Shown here: in pieces, positions 40,337-49,352 of the stretch
Layout of the letters: every line of letters begins with the position of its first letter
Numbering within the stretch: the first letter of the stretch is position 1
Assembly: GCF_023078375.1 (NCBI RefSeq)
Contig: NZ_CP095554.1
Location: 4,137,322 to 4,201,321, forward strand
Reading direction: 5' to 3'
Origin: Roseomonas gilardii subsp. gilardii
GTDB taxonomy: Bacteria; Pseudomonadota; Alphaproteobacteria; Acetobacterales; Acetobacteraceae
DNA: 64,000 nt
Notes under the pieces: model-generated
What the model was told of the DNA's origin: nothing
Database searches by the model: none
Seen by the model: the letters and a program-made list of their open reading frames with translations, nothing else
Made by a program: the position numbers and the translations under genes

Positions 40337-42842
40337 GGGCCATCTCCCGCGCCACGGGCAGGGCCCGGACCTCGGCGGCGGTGGCGCAGTTCAACGCCGT
40401 GCGCGCCAGGCGCTCCGCCTCGGTGCGGCTCAGGCCGCGGATCTGCGCCTTCAGCGCCGCGACATTGGGGATGGAGACGGACAGCTCGTCCACCCCGAGG
40501 CCCACCAGGATCGGCGCCGCCACCGGGTCCGCCGCCATGTTGCCGCAGACGCCGACCCAGCGGCCCCGCGCATGGGCGGCCTTCACCGTCATGTCGATCA
40601 GCCGCAGCACCGCCGGGTCCAGCGCGTCCGACCGCGCGCCCAGCGTCGGGTGCAGCCGGTCCACCGCCAGCGTGTACTGCGTCAGGTCATTGGTGCCGAT
40701 GGAGAAGAAATCCGCCTCGGCGGCGAGCTGGTCGGCCATCACCGCGGCGGCCGGGACCTCGACCATGATGCCCACCTCGACCGGCGGCGCGATCAGGGCG
40801 CGGCGCTCCTCCTCGATGATCGCCTTCGCGGCGCGCAGGTCGGCGAGCCCGTCCACCATCGGCAGCATGATGCGGATGTCGCCATGCTTCGCCGCCCGCA
40901 GCGCGGCGCGGATCTGCGGCCGGAACAGCTCCGGGTTGGCGAGGCAGAGGCGCAGCCCCCGCAGGCCGAGGAAGGGATTGGCCTCGGCCGGGTGCCGCAC
41001 GAAGCGCAGCGGCTTGTCGCCCCCCGCATCCAGCGTGCGCAGCACCACCGGCAGCCCGCCGAAGCCCTCGGCCAGCCTGCGGTAGATCTCGAACTGCTCC
41101 TCCTCGGTCGGCGGCTCCGCCCGGTCGTCGAACAGGAACTCCGAACGCACCAGCCCCGTGCCCTCGGCGCCGGCGGCCACGGCCTCCACCGCTTCCTCCG
41201 GCTTGCGGCAATTGGCCGCGACCTCCACCCGGTGCCCGTCCCGCGTCACGGCGGGGCGGAAGGCGGCGGCCCTGGCGGCGGCGGCGCGGTCGCGCCCCGT
41301 GGCGATGGCCCTCTCCGCCGCGGCGAGCTGCGCCGCGTCCGGATCGGGGCGCAGCAGCCCGCGGTCGCCATCCACGATCACCGGCGTGCCGTCCGGCAGC
41401 TCCATCACGGCGGGGCCCGCGGCGACGATGGCGGGGATGCCCAGGGCACGCGCCAGGATGGCGGTATGCGCCGTGGGCCCGCCGGCCGCCGTCACCAGCC
41501 CCACCACCCGCATCGGGTCGAGCCCGGCGGTCTCGGAGGGCGTCAGGTCCTCCGCCACCACCACCGCGCGTTCGGGCAGCGGCGGGGAGATGTCAGGATC
41601 GCCGCTGGTGCCGGTCAGGCGGCGCAGCACGCGGCGGGAGACGTCCTTCAGGTCGTTGGCGCGCTCGGCCAGCAGCGGGTCGCCCAGCGCCACCAGCGCC
41701 TCGGCGCGCGAGGCGGTCGCGCCATCCCAGGCGGCGGGGGCGGAGGCGCCCCTCGCGATGCGCATCCGCGCCTCGGCGAGCAGCTCCGGATCGTCCAGGA
41801 ACTCCTCATGCGCGCCGAAGATCGCGGCATGCTTGGCGCCGACGCGCGTGGTCATGTCCGCCGCCACCTGGCGCAGCTCGGCCCGCGCCTCGGCCAGCGC
41901 GCCGTCCAGCGCCGCGCGCTCGGCGGCCGGGTCGGCGGCGGTCTCGGCATAGCCCGCGCTTTCGGAGCGGTGGCGGAAGATCACGCCGATGGCCACGCCC
42001 GGGCTGGCGGGCAGGCCGGCGATGGCGCCCTCCTCCGCCATGGGGGCCACGGCCTCCGGCGCGCGGTCGGCGGGGGCATGGTCGTCCTCGCCCTCCCCCA
42101 GCCCGGCGACGAAGCCCGCGCGCACCGCCTCCAGTGCCTCGGCGGCCTGCGGGCCACGGGCGGTGACGGTGAGCAGGGCATTCGCCCCGGCGCCGAGTTG
42201 CAGCAGGGAGATCATGCTCTTCGCATCGGCCCGGCGGTCGCCGTGGCGGATCTCGACGGCGGCGTCGTAGCGCTTGGCGATGCCGGCCAGGGCACGGGCC
42301 GGGCGGGCATGCAGCCCGGCGGCGCCCGGCGCCTGCACGCTGATGGAGAAGCCCTCGCCCGAGGCTTCCACCGAGCCGGCCGGCGGCATGATGGGGGCGG
42401 CCTCCCCACCGGCCGGCGCGGCATCGGGGTCCAGCGTGCGCAGGATCAGGCCGGGATCGCGCGTGGTGGCGAGCCGCTCGGCCAGCATGCTGTCGCCCAG
42501 CACCTCGGTCAGCCGGCGCAGCACCTCGATATGCTCGTCGCCCTGGGCGGCGATGGCCACCACCAGCCGGGCCTTGTCCTCCCCCCAGTCCACGCCCCGC
42601 GGCACCTGGAGCACGGAGATCGCGGTGCTGTGGATCAGGTGCCGGTCGTTGCGCTGGCCATGCGGGATGGCGATGCCGTCGCCGAGATAGGTCTCGGCCT
42701 CCCCCTCCCGGCGGAGCATGCTCTCCACATAGGCGGGCGCGATGGCGCCCGTTTCCACGAGGAGCTGCGCCGCTTCCCGGATGGCCTCATCCTTGGAGCC
42801 CGGATCTGCGTCGAGGCGGATACGTTCGGCGGAAAGGATCAC
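40326..42842 (-). CDS. fruB: Fused PTS phosphotransferase: IIA-Fru, HPr and Enzyme I
   Basis: 838 aa multiphosphoryl transfer protein. IIA domain (1-145) with His61 in GIAIPHGQ; HPr domain (165-255) with His178 in AAGLHARPA; Enzyme I (275-835) with active His459 in GGPTAHTAIL, the PEP-binding GTGLVRSEFLF and GTNDLTQYTLAVDR. One polypeptide therefore carries phosphate from PEP to FruA. I chose the GTG at 42842, just ahead of ILSAERIRL, which gives the usual IIA N-terminus; the ribosome site is weak. First gene of the operon. Confidence 0.94.
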   Translation of the reverse strand: MILSAERIRLDADPGSKDEAIREAAQLLVETGAIAPAYVESMLRREGEAETYLGDGIAIPHGQRNDRHLIHSTAISVLQVPRGVDWGEDKARLVVAIAAQGDEHIEVLRRLTEVLGDSMLAERLATTRDPGLILRTLDPDAAPAGGEAAPIMPPAGSVEASGEGFSISVQAPGAAGLHARPARALAGIAKRYDAAVEIRHGDRRADAKSMISLLQLGAGANALLTVTARGPQAAEALEAVRAGFVAGLGEGEDDHAPADRAPEAVAPMAEEGAIAGLPASPGVAIGVIFRHRSESAGYAETAADPAAERAALDGALAEARAELRQVAADMTTRVGAKHAAIFGAHEEFLDDPELLAEARMRIARGASAPAAWDGATASRAEALVALGDPLLAERANDLKDVSRRVLRRLTGTSGDPDISPPLPERAVVVAEDLTPSETAGLDPMRVVGLVTAAGGPTAHTAILARALGIPAIVAAGPAVMELPDGTPVIVDGDRGLLRPDPDAAQLAAAERAIATGRDRAAAARAAAFRPAVTRDGHRVEVAANCRKPEEAVEAVAAGAEGTGLVRSEFLFDDRAEPPTEEEQFEIYRRLAEGFGGLPVVLRTLDAGGDKPLRFVRHPAEANPFLGLRGLRLCLANPELFRPQIRAALRAAKHGDIRIMLPMVDGLADLRAAKAIIEEERRALIAPPVEVGIMVEVPAAAVMADQLAAEADFFSIGTNDLTQYTLAVDRLHPTLGARSDALDPAVLRLIDMTVKAAHARGRWVGVCGNMAADPVAAPILVGLGVDELSVSIPNVAALKAQIRGLSRTEAERLARTALNCATAAEVRALPVAREMAHAA

Positions 42843-43094
42843 GTGTGCTGGCGTCCCCTGGTCGAGCTGCGGCGCCAGGAGCCGGCGGGTCCTCCGGGGG
42901 GCCCGGTACCGGGGTCCGCCCATCCGCCGCCAGCCGCCCCCGTGGCCTCGCCCCCTGTCGTAAATGGCGGAATGGCGTCATGCAATTGGGGCAATGCTGT
43001 TCCGGCGATCATGGATGGCGCTTAACCCCGGTGGCGGCGCCCCTCCCGGCCGGAGCGGCTATGGACGGCGCCCCGTCACGGCTGCCACCCTGCC

Positions 43095-43124
43095 CGCACC
43101 GGCACGGCTCCCCCGGCCGGTGCG
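43095..43124. repeat. Hairpin in the leader of the first solute-binding protein gene
   Basis: 9-bp perfect arms (CGCACCGGC with GCCGGTGCG) and a 12-nt loop, 34 bp upstream of ATG 43159. The divergent fruB/solute-binding spacer 42843-43158 otherwise shows no gene or recognisable operator. Confidence 0.45.
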
Positions 43125-43158
43125 AACCGCAGATGTGAACAGCAGAACGGAGAACCGG

Positions 43159-44769
43159 ATGCACCGCCGCAGGCTCCTGGCAGGCTCCCTGGCGACGGGG
43201 CTGGCCCTCCCCCTCGCCGCACCACGCCTGTCGCGTGCCTGGGCCGCCCCGGCGGGCGGCTCCGTGCTGCGCTTCGTGCCGCAATCCGACCTCGCCGTGC
43301 TCGATCCCATCTGGAGCACGGCCTATGTCACGCGCAACCACGCGCTGATGGTCTTCGACACGCTCTACGGCATGGACAGCGCCTTCCGCGCCCGGCCGCA
43401 GATGGTGGCGGGGCACGAGGTTGCGCCGGACGGGCTGCTCTGGCGCCTGACGCTGCGCGAGGGCCTGCGCTTCCATGACGGGGAGCCGGTGCTGGCGCGG
43501 GACTGCGTCGCCTCCATCCGCCGCTGGGGCGCGCGCGACGGATTCGGCCAGACGCTGATGGCGGCGGTGGAGGAGCTTTCCGCCGAAAGCGACCGGGTGA
43601 TCCGCTTCCGCCTGAAGCGTCCCTTCCCGCTCCTGCCGGATGCTCTGGGCAAGGCGGGGTCCGCGATCTGCGCCATCATGCCGGAGCGCCTGGCGAAGAC
43701 CGATCCCTTCACCCAGGTGACGGAGATGGTGGGCAGCGGCCCCTTCCGATTCCTGGCCTCGGAGCGTGTGGCGGGCTCGCGCGTCGCCTATGCCCGCAAC
43801 GAGCAGTACGTGCCGCGCCCGGAAGACGCGGCGGGCGGCCCCGCCGACTTCACCGCCGGGCCGAAGCGGGTGCATTTCGACCGCGTGGAATGGCACGTCC
43901 TGCCGGATGCCGCGACCGCCGCCAATGCCATGCGCGCGGGGGAGATGGACTGGTGGGAGAACCCGACCGCCGACCTGCTGCCCATGCTGCGGCAGGACCC
44001 GAAGCTCACCGTCGCGCAGCGCGATGTCGCCGGCTATGTCGGCTGCCTGCGCTTCAACCACCTGAACCCGCCCTTCAGCAATCCGGCCATCCGCCACGCC
44101 CTGCTCGGCGCCGTGTCGCAGGCCGATTACATGACCGCCGTGGCCGGCACCGACCGGAGCAACTGGAGCGACGGCATCGGCTATTTCCCGCCGGTCTCCC
44201 CGCTGGCGAGCGAGGCCGGGATGGCGGCGCTCACCGGGCCGCGCGACCTCGCCGGGGCGCGCGCGGCGCTGGCCGCGGCGGGCTATGACGGCCAGAAGGT
44301 GGTGCTGCTCTCGCCCTCGGACTTCCCGACGCTGAAGGCGCTGGCAGACGTCACCGCCGACCTGCTGCGGCGGCTCGGGATGAACCTTGACGAACAGGCG
44401 ATGGACTGGGGTTCGATGGTGCAACGCCTGCCGAAACGCGATCCGGCCGGGGCAGGCGGCTGGAGCGTCTTCGGCACCTTCTGGTCCGGCCTCGACCAGA
44501 TCAATCCCGCCGTGCACAGCTATCTGCGCGGCAACGGCGCCGCCACCGGCTGGCCGCGCAGCGAGGCGCTGGAATCCCTGCGCGACGCCTGGCTCGCCGC
44601 GCCCGACGCGGCGGCACAGAAGGCCATCGCGGCGCGCATCCAGGAACAGGCCTTCCGCGACGTGCCCTATATCCCGCTCGGCCAGATGCTCGCCTCCACC
44701 GTTTTCCGGCGGGAGATCGTGGATATCCCCAAGGGCTTCGTCCTGTTCTGGAGCACGCGACGTGCCTGA
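43159..44769 (+). CDS. ABC transporter substrate-binding protein, family 5 (peptide/nickel type)
   Basis: 536 aa periplasmic protein. Twin-arginine-like signal HRRRLLAGSLATG, then a family-5 fold: LRFHDGEPVLARDCVASIRRW, GSGPFRFL, LRFNHLNPPFSNPAIRHAL. It binds oligopeptides or similar solutes for an ABC importer, but no permease or ATPase gene is nearby. It overlaps the following P1-peptidase gene by 8 bp, suggesting a shared substrate. The gene at 53142-54740 is a close paralogue (same VPQxxLxVLDPI and ARNEQYVPR segments). Confidence 0.9.
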   Translation: MHRRRLLAGSLATGLALPLAAPRLSRAWAAPAGGSVLRFVPQSDLAVLDPIWSTAYVTRNHALMVFDTLYGMDSAFRARPQMVAGHEVAPDGLLWRLTLREGLRFHDGEPVLARDCVASIRRWGARDGFGQTLMAAVEELSAESDRVIRFRLKRPFPLLPDALGKAGSAICAIMPERLAKTDPFTQVTEMVGSGPFRFLASERVAGSRVAYARNEQYVPRPEDAAGGPADFTAGPKRVHFDRVEWHVLPDAATAANAMRAGEMDWWENPTADLLPMLRQDPKLTVAQRDVAGYVGCLRFNHLNPPFSNPAIRHALLGAVSQADYMTAVAGTDRSNWSDGIGYFPPVSPLASEAGMAALTGPRDLAGARAALAAAGYDGQKVVLLSPSDFPTLKALADVTADLLRRLGMNLDEQAMDWGSMVQRLPKRDPAGAGGWSVFGTFWSGLDQINPAVHSYLRGNGAATGWPRSEALESLRDAWLAAPDAAAQKAIAARIQEQAFRDVPYIPLGQMLASTVFRREIVDIPKGFVLFWSTRRA

Positions 44770-45781
44770 AACGCCTCCCCTCAACCTGATCACCGACATC
44801 GCCGGCATCACCGTCGGCCATGCCACGGACCTCTCCCTCGGCTCCGGCGTCACCGCCATCCTCTTCGCCGGCGGCGCCACCGCGGCCGTCAGCATGCGCG
44901 GCGGCGCCCCGGGCTCGCGCGACACGGAGCTGCTGGCCCTCGACAAGACGGTGGAGAAGGTGGACGGGATCGTGCTGTCCGGCGGCTCCACCTTCGGCCT
45001 CGATGCCGGGACCGGGGTGCAGGCGGCGCTGCGCGAGTTGGGGCGCGGGCAGAGCTTCGCCGGCCTCACCATCCCGCTGGCGCCGCAGGCCATCCTCTTC
45101 GACCTGCGCAATGGCGGGAACAAGGACTGGGGCCGCTTCCCGCCCTATCGCGAGCTCGGCCACGCCGCCGCGATGGAGGCCGCCGGGCAGGCGTCCGGCC
45201 ACCGCTTCGCGCTGGGCAGCGTCGGGGCCGGGACCGGCGCCACCACGCCGCTGGTGAAGGGTGGTCTCGGCTCGGCCAGCCTGCGCAGCGAAAGCGGCCA
45301 TGCCGTCGCGGCCATCGTGGCGGTGAACGCGGTCGGCTCCCCCCTGGTCGGCGAAGGCCCCTGGTTCTGGTCCGCCCCCTTCGAGCGGGACGGGGAATTC
45401 GGCGGGCGCGGCCTGCCGGCCCGCTTCGCGCCGGAACACCTGCTGCCGCGCTTCAAGGGCGGCCCCGGCACCGCCACCACGATCGGGCTGATCGCCACCA
45501 ATGCCGCGCTGACCAAGGCCCAGGCCGCGCGCCTCGCCAGCATGGCGGATGACGGGCTGGCCCGCGCCATCCTGCCGGCCCATGCGCCGCATGACGGCGA
45601 CACGGTCTTCGCCGCCGCCACGGGGGAGGTGCCGCTCGCGGACCCGCTGCGCGACCTGACCCTGCTCGGCCATGCGGCGACCATCGCCATGGCCCGGGCC
45701 GTGGCGCGTGGGGTCTACGAGGCGACGGCCCTGCCCTATCCGGGCGCGCTGCCTTCCTGGCGCGAACGTTTCGGGAGCTGA
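44762..45781 (+). CDS. Family P1 (DmpA/NylC-type) self-processing aminopeptidase
   Basis: 339 aa from a GTG inside the end of the upstream gene. LITDIAGITVGHATD, GGSTFGLDAGTGV, NAVGSP, and TTIGLIATNAALTKAQ place it in peptidase family P1, whose precursors cut themselves to expose an N-terminal Ser or Thr nucleophile. By alignment the nucleophile is the first Thr of TTIG (near residue 239). The residue before it is Ala, where DmpA has Gly and NylC has Asn. No signal peptide. Coupling with the solute-binding protein suggests uptake and hydrolysis of D-amino-acid, beta- or amide-type oligomers. Confidence 0.85.
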   Translation: MPETPPLNLITDIAGITVGHATDLSLGSGVTAILFAGGATAAVSMRGGAPGSRDTELLALDKTVEKVDGIVLSGGSTFGLDAGTGVQAALRELGRGQSFAGLTIPLAPQAILFDLRNGGNKDWGRFPPYRELGHAAAMEAAGQASGHRFALGSVGAGTGATTPLVKGGLGSASLRSESGHAVAAIVAVNAVGSPLVGEGPWFWSAPFERDGEFGGRGLPARFAPEHLLPRFKGGPGTATTIGLIATNAALTKAQAARLASMADDGLARAILPAHAPHDGDTVFAAATGEVPLADPLRDLTLLGHAATIAMARAVARGVYEATALPYPGALPSWRERFGS

Positions 45782-45803
45782 CGCCCCGGGAGGGCGAGCG
45801 GCT

Positions 45804-45825
45804 GCCGCGCCGTCCCCGGCGCGGC
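45804..45825. terminator. Hairpin between the P1 peptidase and CapD-like genes
   Basis: 9-bp perfect GC stem (45804-45812 with 45817-45825), 4-nt loop, between convergent genes. Confidence 0.55.
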
Positions 45826-45854
45826 CTTCCGATTCAGGGGTCCGTCAGCGGACC

Positions 45855-47396
45855 TCAGTCATGCGCCGCATCGGCCATGTTCCGGGCCGGGAGCAATGCG
45901 GAAAGCCGCGCGGCGCGCTCCTCCAGCCCGCCGATCCGGGCGAGCGTGCCGGCGATCTCCGCCAGCTTCCCGCACTGGACCGGGCAGGCCGCGAAATGCC
46001 CTTCGGCGACGGCGGGGATCAGCGCATCGGCCAGGAGCGCGATCACATTGCGGTAGCGGGCCGCCGTGGCGCCGCCGGGACCGGCCCAGGCCGGGGCGGT
46101 GCCCCACCAGAGCACGTTCAGCAGGCGGTCGGGCGGCGTCGTGGCGAAGACCGCGCCGGTGGTCGCGGTGACGGCGGCCAGCAGCGCCTGCTTCACCGTG
46201 CCCGGCGCGCCCTCGGCACCGTCCACCACCTGGCGCAGATGCAGCAGCTCCTGCGTCAGCACCGCATCCGGCACCGCGCCGACACGGGCGCCCACCATGG
46301 TGCCGGTGCTGTCGGTGAAGCCCTGCGGCGCCTCCAGCGCGTTGATCAGCGGGTGGTATTCGTAGAGGCCGCTCCAGTCGAACTGGCCGCGGTAGAAGGA
46401 TTCGTCATAGCCCTTCGGCACGCCGAGGAAGCGCACCCCCACCTCGCGCCCGCTGTGCCGGATCTTGAAGAGGGCGAGGTCCAGCGTGTTCACCGGCCAG
46501 CCGAGATCCACCGCGCTCCAGAAGGCATCCACCGGCCCGTCCCCGGCGAGCGCCGCGGCATTGACCAGCAGATGCGTCGCCTGCCGCAGGTTCTGCACGT
46601 TGAAATGCCGGTCCGGCCCATGCAGGCCGATCATCCCGGCCTCGATCCCCGCCTGGATGTCCGCGGCGATGATGCCGTTCTCCAGCACATGGGTGAATCG
46701 CGTGACGGCGAAATGCGTCGCCCCCCCCCCATCCTCCCGCTGGGCCGCCCCCTGGCGGGCGGCGCGCATCCATTGCGCCTCCGCCAGCTTCTTGGTGGCG
46801 GTGTAGACGTGGTCGGTCACATAGGCGAAGCACTTGCCGGTCGAGGAATAGACCGCGATCCGCACGCCATGGCGCTGGCAGGCCCCGATGACGTTGCCGC
46901 TGCCGAAGACATTGGTTTCCACCGCCTCCCGCACCACGGCCTCGGCCCGGCCCGGCTCGCGGATCGCTGCCAGGTGGAAGACCACCTCGGGCCGCGCCTC
47001 GCGGAAGGCGGCATCGAGCGCCACCGCGTCGCGGATATCGGCGGTGATGCCGGTGCCCTCGCCGTGATGCGGGGCGATGTCGAGATTGAACAGCGCCGCC
47101 GGCCCGAAGCCCTGCAACAGCCGGCGCAGCCGCGTGCCGACGGAGCCGGACCCGCCGGTGACCAGGATGCGCCGACCGGCCAGCCGCGCCGCCACCGCGT
47201 CGCGGTGCAGTTCCACGTTGCGGGTCATGGCGAGTTCCAGCGGGTCCTCGTCCAGCCCTCCCTCGGCCTCCCGCGCCGCCAGAAGCCGGCGTGTCAGGGC
47301 CTGGAGAGTCTGGATCGTCGCCGCATTCAGCGCAGCCTGGCCATCCGGCGCCAGGGCGGTGATATCCCGAATCAGGTCGGCGCTGCTTTGCGGCAT
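45855..47396 (-). CDS. CapD-like nucleotide-sugar epimerase/dehydratase
   Basis: 513 aa. Extended SDR with NAD-binding LVTGGSGSVGTRL (about 80-92), STGK and YTATKKLAEAQWM (Tyr-x3-Lys catalytic pair), as in polysaccharide-biosynthesis CapD/FlaA1-type enzymes. N- and C-terminal extensions of about 75 and 150 residues are not assigned. It probably makes a modified sugar nucleotide for surface glycan. A 10-G tract (C10 at 46721-46730 on plus) encodes part of EDGGGATHF, and the frame is open as given. Start ATG 47396 is chosen over 47429. Upstream DNA is AT-rich. Confidence 0.82.
   Translation of the reverse strand: MPQSSADLIRDITALAPDGQAALNAATIQTLQALTRRLLAAREAEGGLDEDPLELAMTRNVELHRDAVAARLAGRRILVTGGSGSVGTRLRRLLQGFGPAALFNLDIAPHHGEGTGITADIRDAVALDAAFREARPEVVFHLAAIREPGRAEAVVREAVETNVFGSGNVIGACQRHGVRIAVYSSTGKCFAYVTDHVYTATKKLAEAQWMRAARQGAAQREDGGGATHFAVTRFTHVLENGIIAADIQAGIEAGMIGLHGPDRHFNVQNLRQATHLLVNAAALAGDGPVDAFWSAVDLGWPVNTLDLALFKIRHSGREVGVRFLGVPKGYDESFYRGQFDWSGLYEYHPLINALEAPQGFTDSTGTMVGARVGAVPDAVLTQELLHLRQVVDGAEGAPGTVKQALLAAVTATTGAVFATTPPDRLLNVLWWGTAPAWAGPGGATAARYRNVIALLADALIPAVAEGHFAACPVQCGKLAEIAGTLARIGGLEERAARLSALLPARNMADAAHD
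46721..46730. repeat. Ten-base C homopolymer inside the CapD-like gene
   Basis: C10 on the plus strand (G10 in the coding strand), within the NAD-dependent enzyme after QGAAQREDG. I noticed no longer mononucleotide run in the window. Gain or loss of one base would truncate the protein. Confidence 0.85.
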
Positions 47397-47429
47397 CAGA
47401 TCAATCGCCCTGCTGGAGCAATGCGTCAT

Positions 47430-47640
47430 GCACAAGGACAGTGCAACACGCCAGTATTGTAACGTTTAGTTTCCGCAATGCAGCATACATAGCCCCACCA
47501 AGTAAAGTCGAATTAATTAGATTTAGGAATTCAAGACGGACATCATCGGGGCCAAAATCCATCCTTCGGGAATATGCCAAAATATTCCTGGATTTCCCGG
47601 TTTTCGGGATGGGCCTCATGCCTCCGGCCGCGACGCCGCA
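47430..47640. promoter_or_regulatory. AT-rich spacer upstream of the CapD-like gene
   Basis: About 200 bp clearly richer in A/T than the rest (for example GAATTAATTAGATTTAGGAATTC around 47509-47531 and AAAATATTCC near 47578). It lies between the moeB stop (47662) and the CapD-like start, so it should hold that promoter. I could not fix a -35/-10 pair or a convincing gene. Confidence 0.35.
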
Positions 47641-47661
47641 ACCGGAGGTATGGATGGACGG

Positions 47662-48843
47662 TCAGGCCCTCGGCCCGGTCCAGGCAGAGAAGCCACGCTC
47701 CAGATTGAACAGCCGCCCTGGGTCATAGCCGGCCGAGACCAGGGCGCGGATGACGGCCGCGCTCCGCATGCCGGACTGGCAATAGACCAGCAGGTCGCGG
47801 TCCCGCGGGATCCCGTCCAGCACGCCGGCGGCGGCGGTGCCCTGTTCCAGCAGCGCCCCCACCGCATCGTCGATCAGCGGCTTGGGCAGGCGCAGGGCGC
47901 CCGGCAGGGTCCCGCCCGCCCATTCCGGCGGGTTGCGGACGTCGAGCAGCACCATCTCCGGCCCCGCCTCCAGCCGGGCCAGTGCCTCGGCGGCGGAAAG
48001 CCCCTGGCCGACCACAGGCGCGGAACACACCATCTGCACCTCCCGCAGCACGATCTCGGAGGGCGGCTTGCCGCAACAGGGGCAGTCCGGCGCCTTGGCC
48101 ACGGTGACGGTGCCGAAGCTCAGATCCAGCCCGTCATAGACCAGCATCCGCCCGATCATCGGCGTGCCGATGCCGGTGAGAAGCTTGATCGCCTCCGTGG
48201 CCTGCAGGGCGCCGATCACGCCCGGCAGCACGCCCAGCACCCCGGCCTCGGCGCAGTTGGGCGCGAGTTCGGTCGGCGGCGGCTCGGGGAAGAGGCAGCG
48301 GTAGCAAGGGCCGACACGGGCGTCGAAGACGCTGAGCTGCCCGTCGAAGCGCAGCACGCCGCCATAGACGTTGGGGATGCCGAGCTTCGTGCAGGCATCG
48401 TTGACAAGGTAGCGGGTCGGGAAGTTGTCCGTCCCGTCGATCACCACGTCATAGCCGGCGATCAGTTCCAGCGCGTTGTCCACCGTCAGGAAGACGTCGT
48501 GCCGCTCGACCACCAGGTCCGGGTTCAGGTCGGTCATGCGCGCGGCGGCGCTTTCCGTCTTCTGCCGGCCCAGGGTGGAATAGCCATGGGCGACCTGGCG
48601 CTGGAGGTTGGTCTCCTCCACCACATCCGGGTCCACCAGCCCGATACGGCCGACCCCCGCGGCGGCGAGGTAGAGGGCGGTGGGGCAACCCAGGCCGCCG
48701 GCGCCGATCAGCAGCACGCTGCCGGCCTTCAGCCGGCGCTGCCCCTCGATGCCGAATTCCGGCAGGATCAGATGGCGCCCGAAGCGCCTCAGCTCCGCGG
48801 CGCTGAGATCCGGCAAAGGGGCATCGGCCAGGAGCGCGCTCAT
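47662..48843 (-). CDS. moeB: MoeB/ThiF-type adenylyltransferase with C-terminal rhodanese domain
   Basis: 393 aa. E1-like domain (1-255): GAGGLGCPTALYLAAAG, NLQRQ, DGTDNFPTRYLVND, a Cys in PNCAEAGVLG, and zinc cysteines in CYRCLFPE and CPCCG. The rhodanese domain (about 285-390) has active Cys in VYCQSGMRSA. It adenylates the C-terminal glycine of a small sulphur carrier and transfers sulphur to it. The carrier is encoded immediately upstream with an ATGA overlap. Whether it serves molybdopterin, thiamine or cysteine synthesis is unresolved. Confidence 0.92.
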   Translation of the reverse strand: MSALLADAPLPDLSAAELRRFGRHLILPEFGIEGQRRLKAGSVLLIGAGGLGCPTALYLAAAGVGRIGLVDPDVVEETNLQRQVAHGYSTLGRQKTESAAARMTDLNPDLVVERHDVFLTVDNALELIAGYDVVIDGTDNFPTRYLVNDACTKLGIPNVYGGVLRFDGQLSVFDARVGPCYRCLFPEPPPTELAPNCAEAGVLGVLPGVIGALQATEAIKLLTGIGTPMIGRMLVYDGLDLSFGTVTVAKAPDCPCCGKPPSEIVLREVQMVCSAPVVGQGLSAAEALARLEAGPEMVLLDVRNPPEWAGGTLPGALRLPKPLIDDAVGALLEQGTAAAGVLDGIPRDRDLLVYCQSGMRSAAVIRALVSAGYDPGRLFNLERGFSAWTGPRA

Positions 48844-49109
48844 CCGCCAGCGATGCTCGCCAGGATGCGGATCTCGTCCTTGCCATCGACGGCGGTGTCC
48901 AGCCCGTTCAGCAGGCGGATGTCCTGGCCGTTCTTGAAGACCATCACGAAGGGCCGCAGGCGGTTCGCGGTGAAGAGGTGGCCCCGCATTTCCGGCAGGC
49001 CGTCCACCAGATGGTCCAGCACCGACTGCACGGTATCGCCCTCGACCGTGACCTGAGCCTGCTGGCCTGTGTATCGGCGGAGGGAACTCGGCACCAGGAT
49101 GACCGGCAT
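48840..49109 (-). CDS. MoaD/ThiS-family sulphur carrier protein
   Basis: 89 aa ubiquitin-like protein ending in Ala-Ser-Ile-Ala-Gly-Gly; the terminal Gly-Gly is the site of adenylation and thiocarboxylation. LRRYTGQQAQVTVEG at the N-terminus and ILASIAGG at the end fit the CysO/MoaD-like group. Translationally coupled to the MoeB-rhodanese gene. The 243 bp upstream (49110-49352), partly AT-rich, hold no gene that I can support. Confidence 0.88.
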   Translation of the reverse strand: MPVILVPSSLRRYTGQQAQVTVEGDTVQSVLDHLVDGLPEMRGHLFTANRLRPFVMVFKNGQDIRLLNGLDTAVDGKDEIRILASIAGG

Positions 49110-49352
49110 GAAACCCCTTTCGGAAGCTGCCCAGGGTCTTGCCCGGCCACGGCACGGATTCTGGCGGCGACGCCTTCACGGAGAGACGCCTGAGCCGGCG
49201 GAATCCGTGTCGGGGGAGCACAGATCCAGTGATTCAGGAAGGCCTATAAAGCGGCGGCGTGTCGAAATCCGCAACCTAAATCTCGCAAAAATCGACACTC
49301 AAGCATTTGATACGAATTAATAATGTTTAAGCCGCCTCTTCCCCGCTTCCGA

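Noticed and set aside
40131-43025. A 964-codon frame antisense to fruB and fruK.
   Set aside because: Same compositional artefact; His/Arg/Gly-rich without motifs.
47401-47619. A 72-codon minus-strand ORF in the AT-rich spacer before the CapD-like gene.
   Set aside because: No ribosome site, no recognisable family, and it overlaps the likely promoter. Kept only as an AT-rich spacer.
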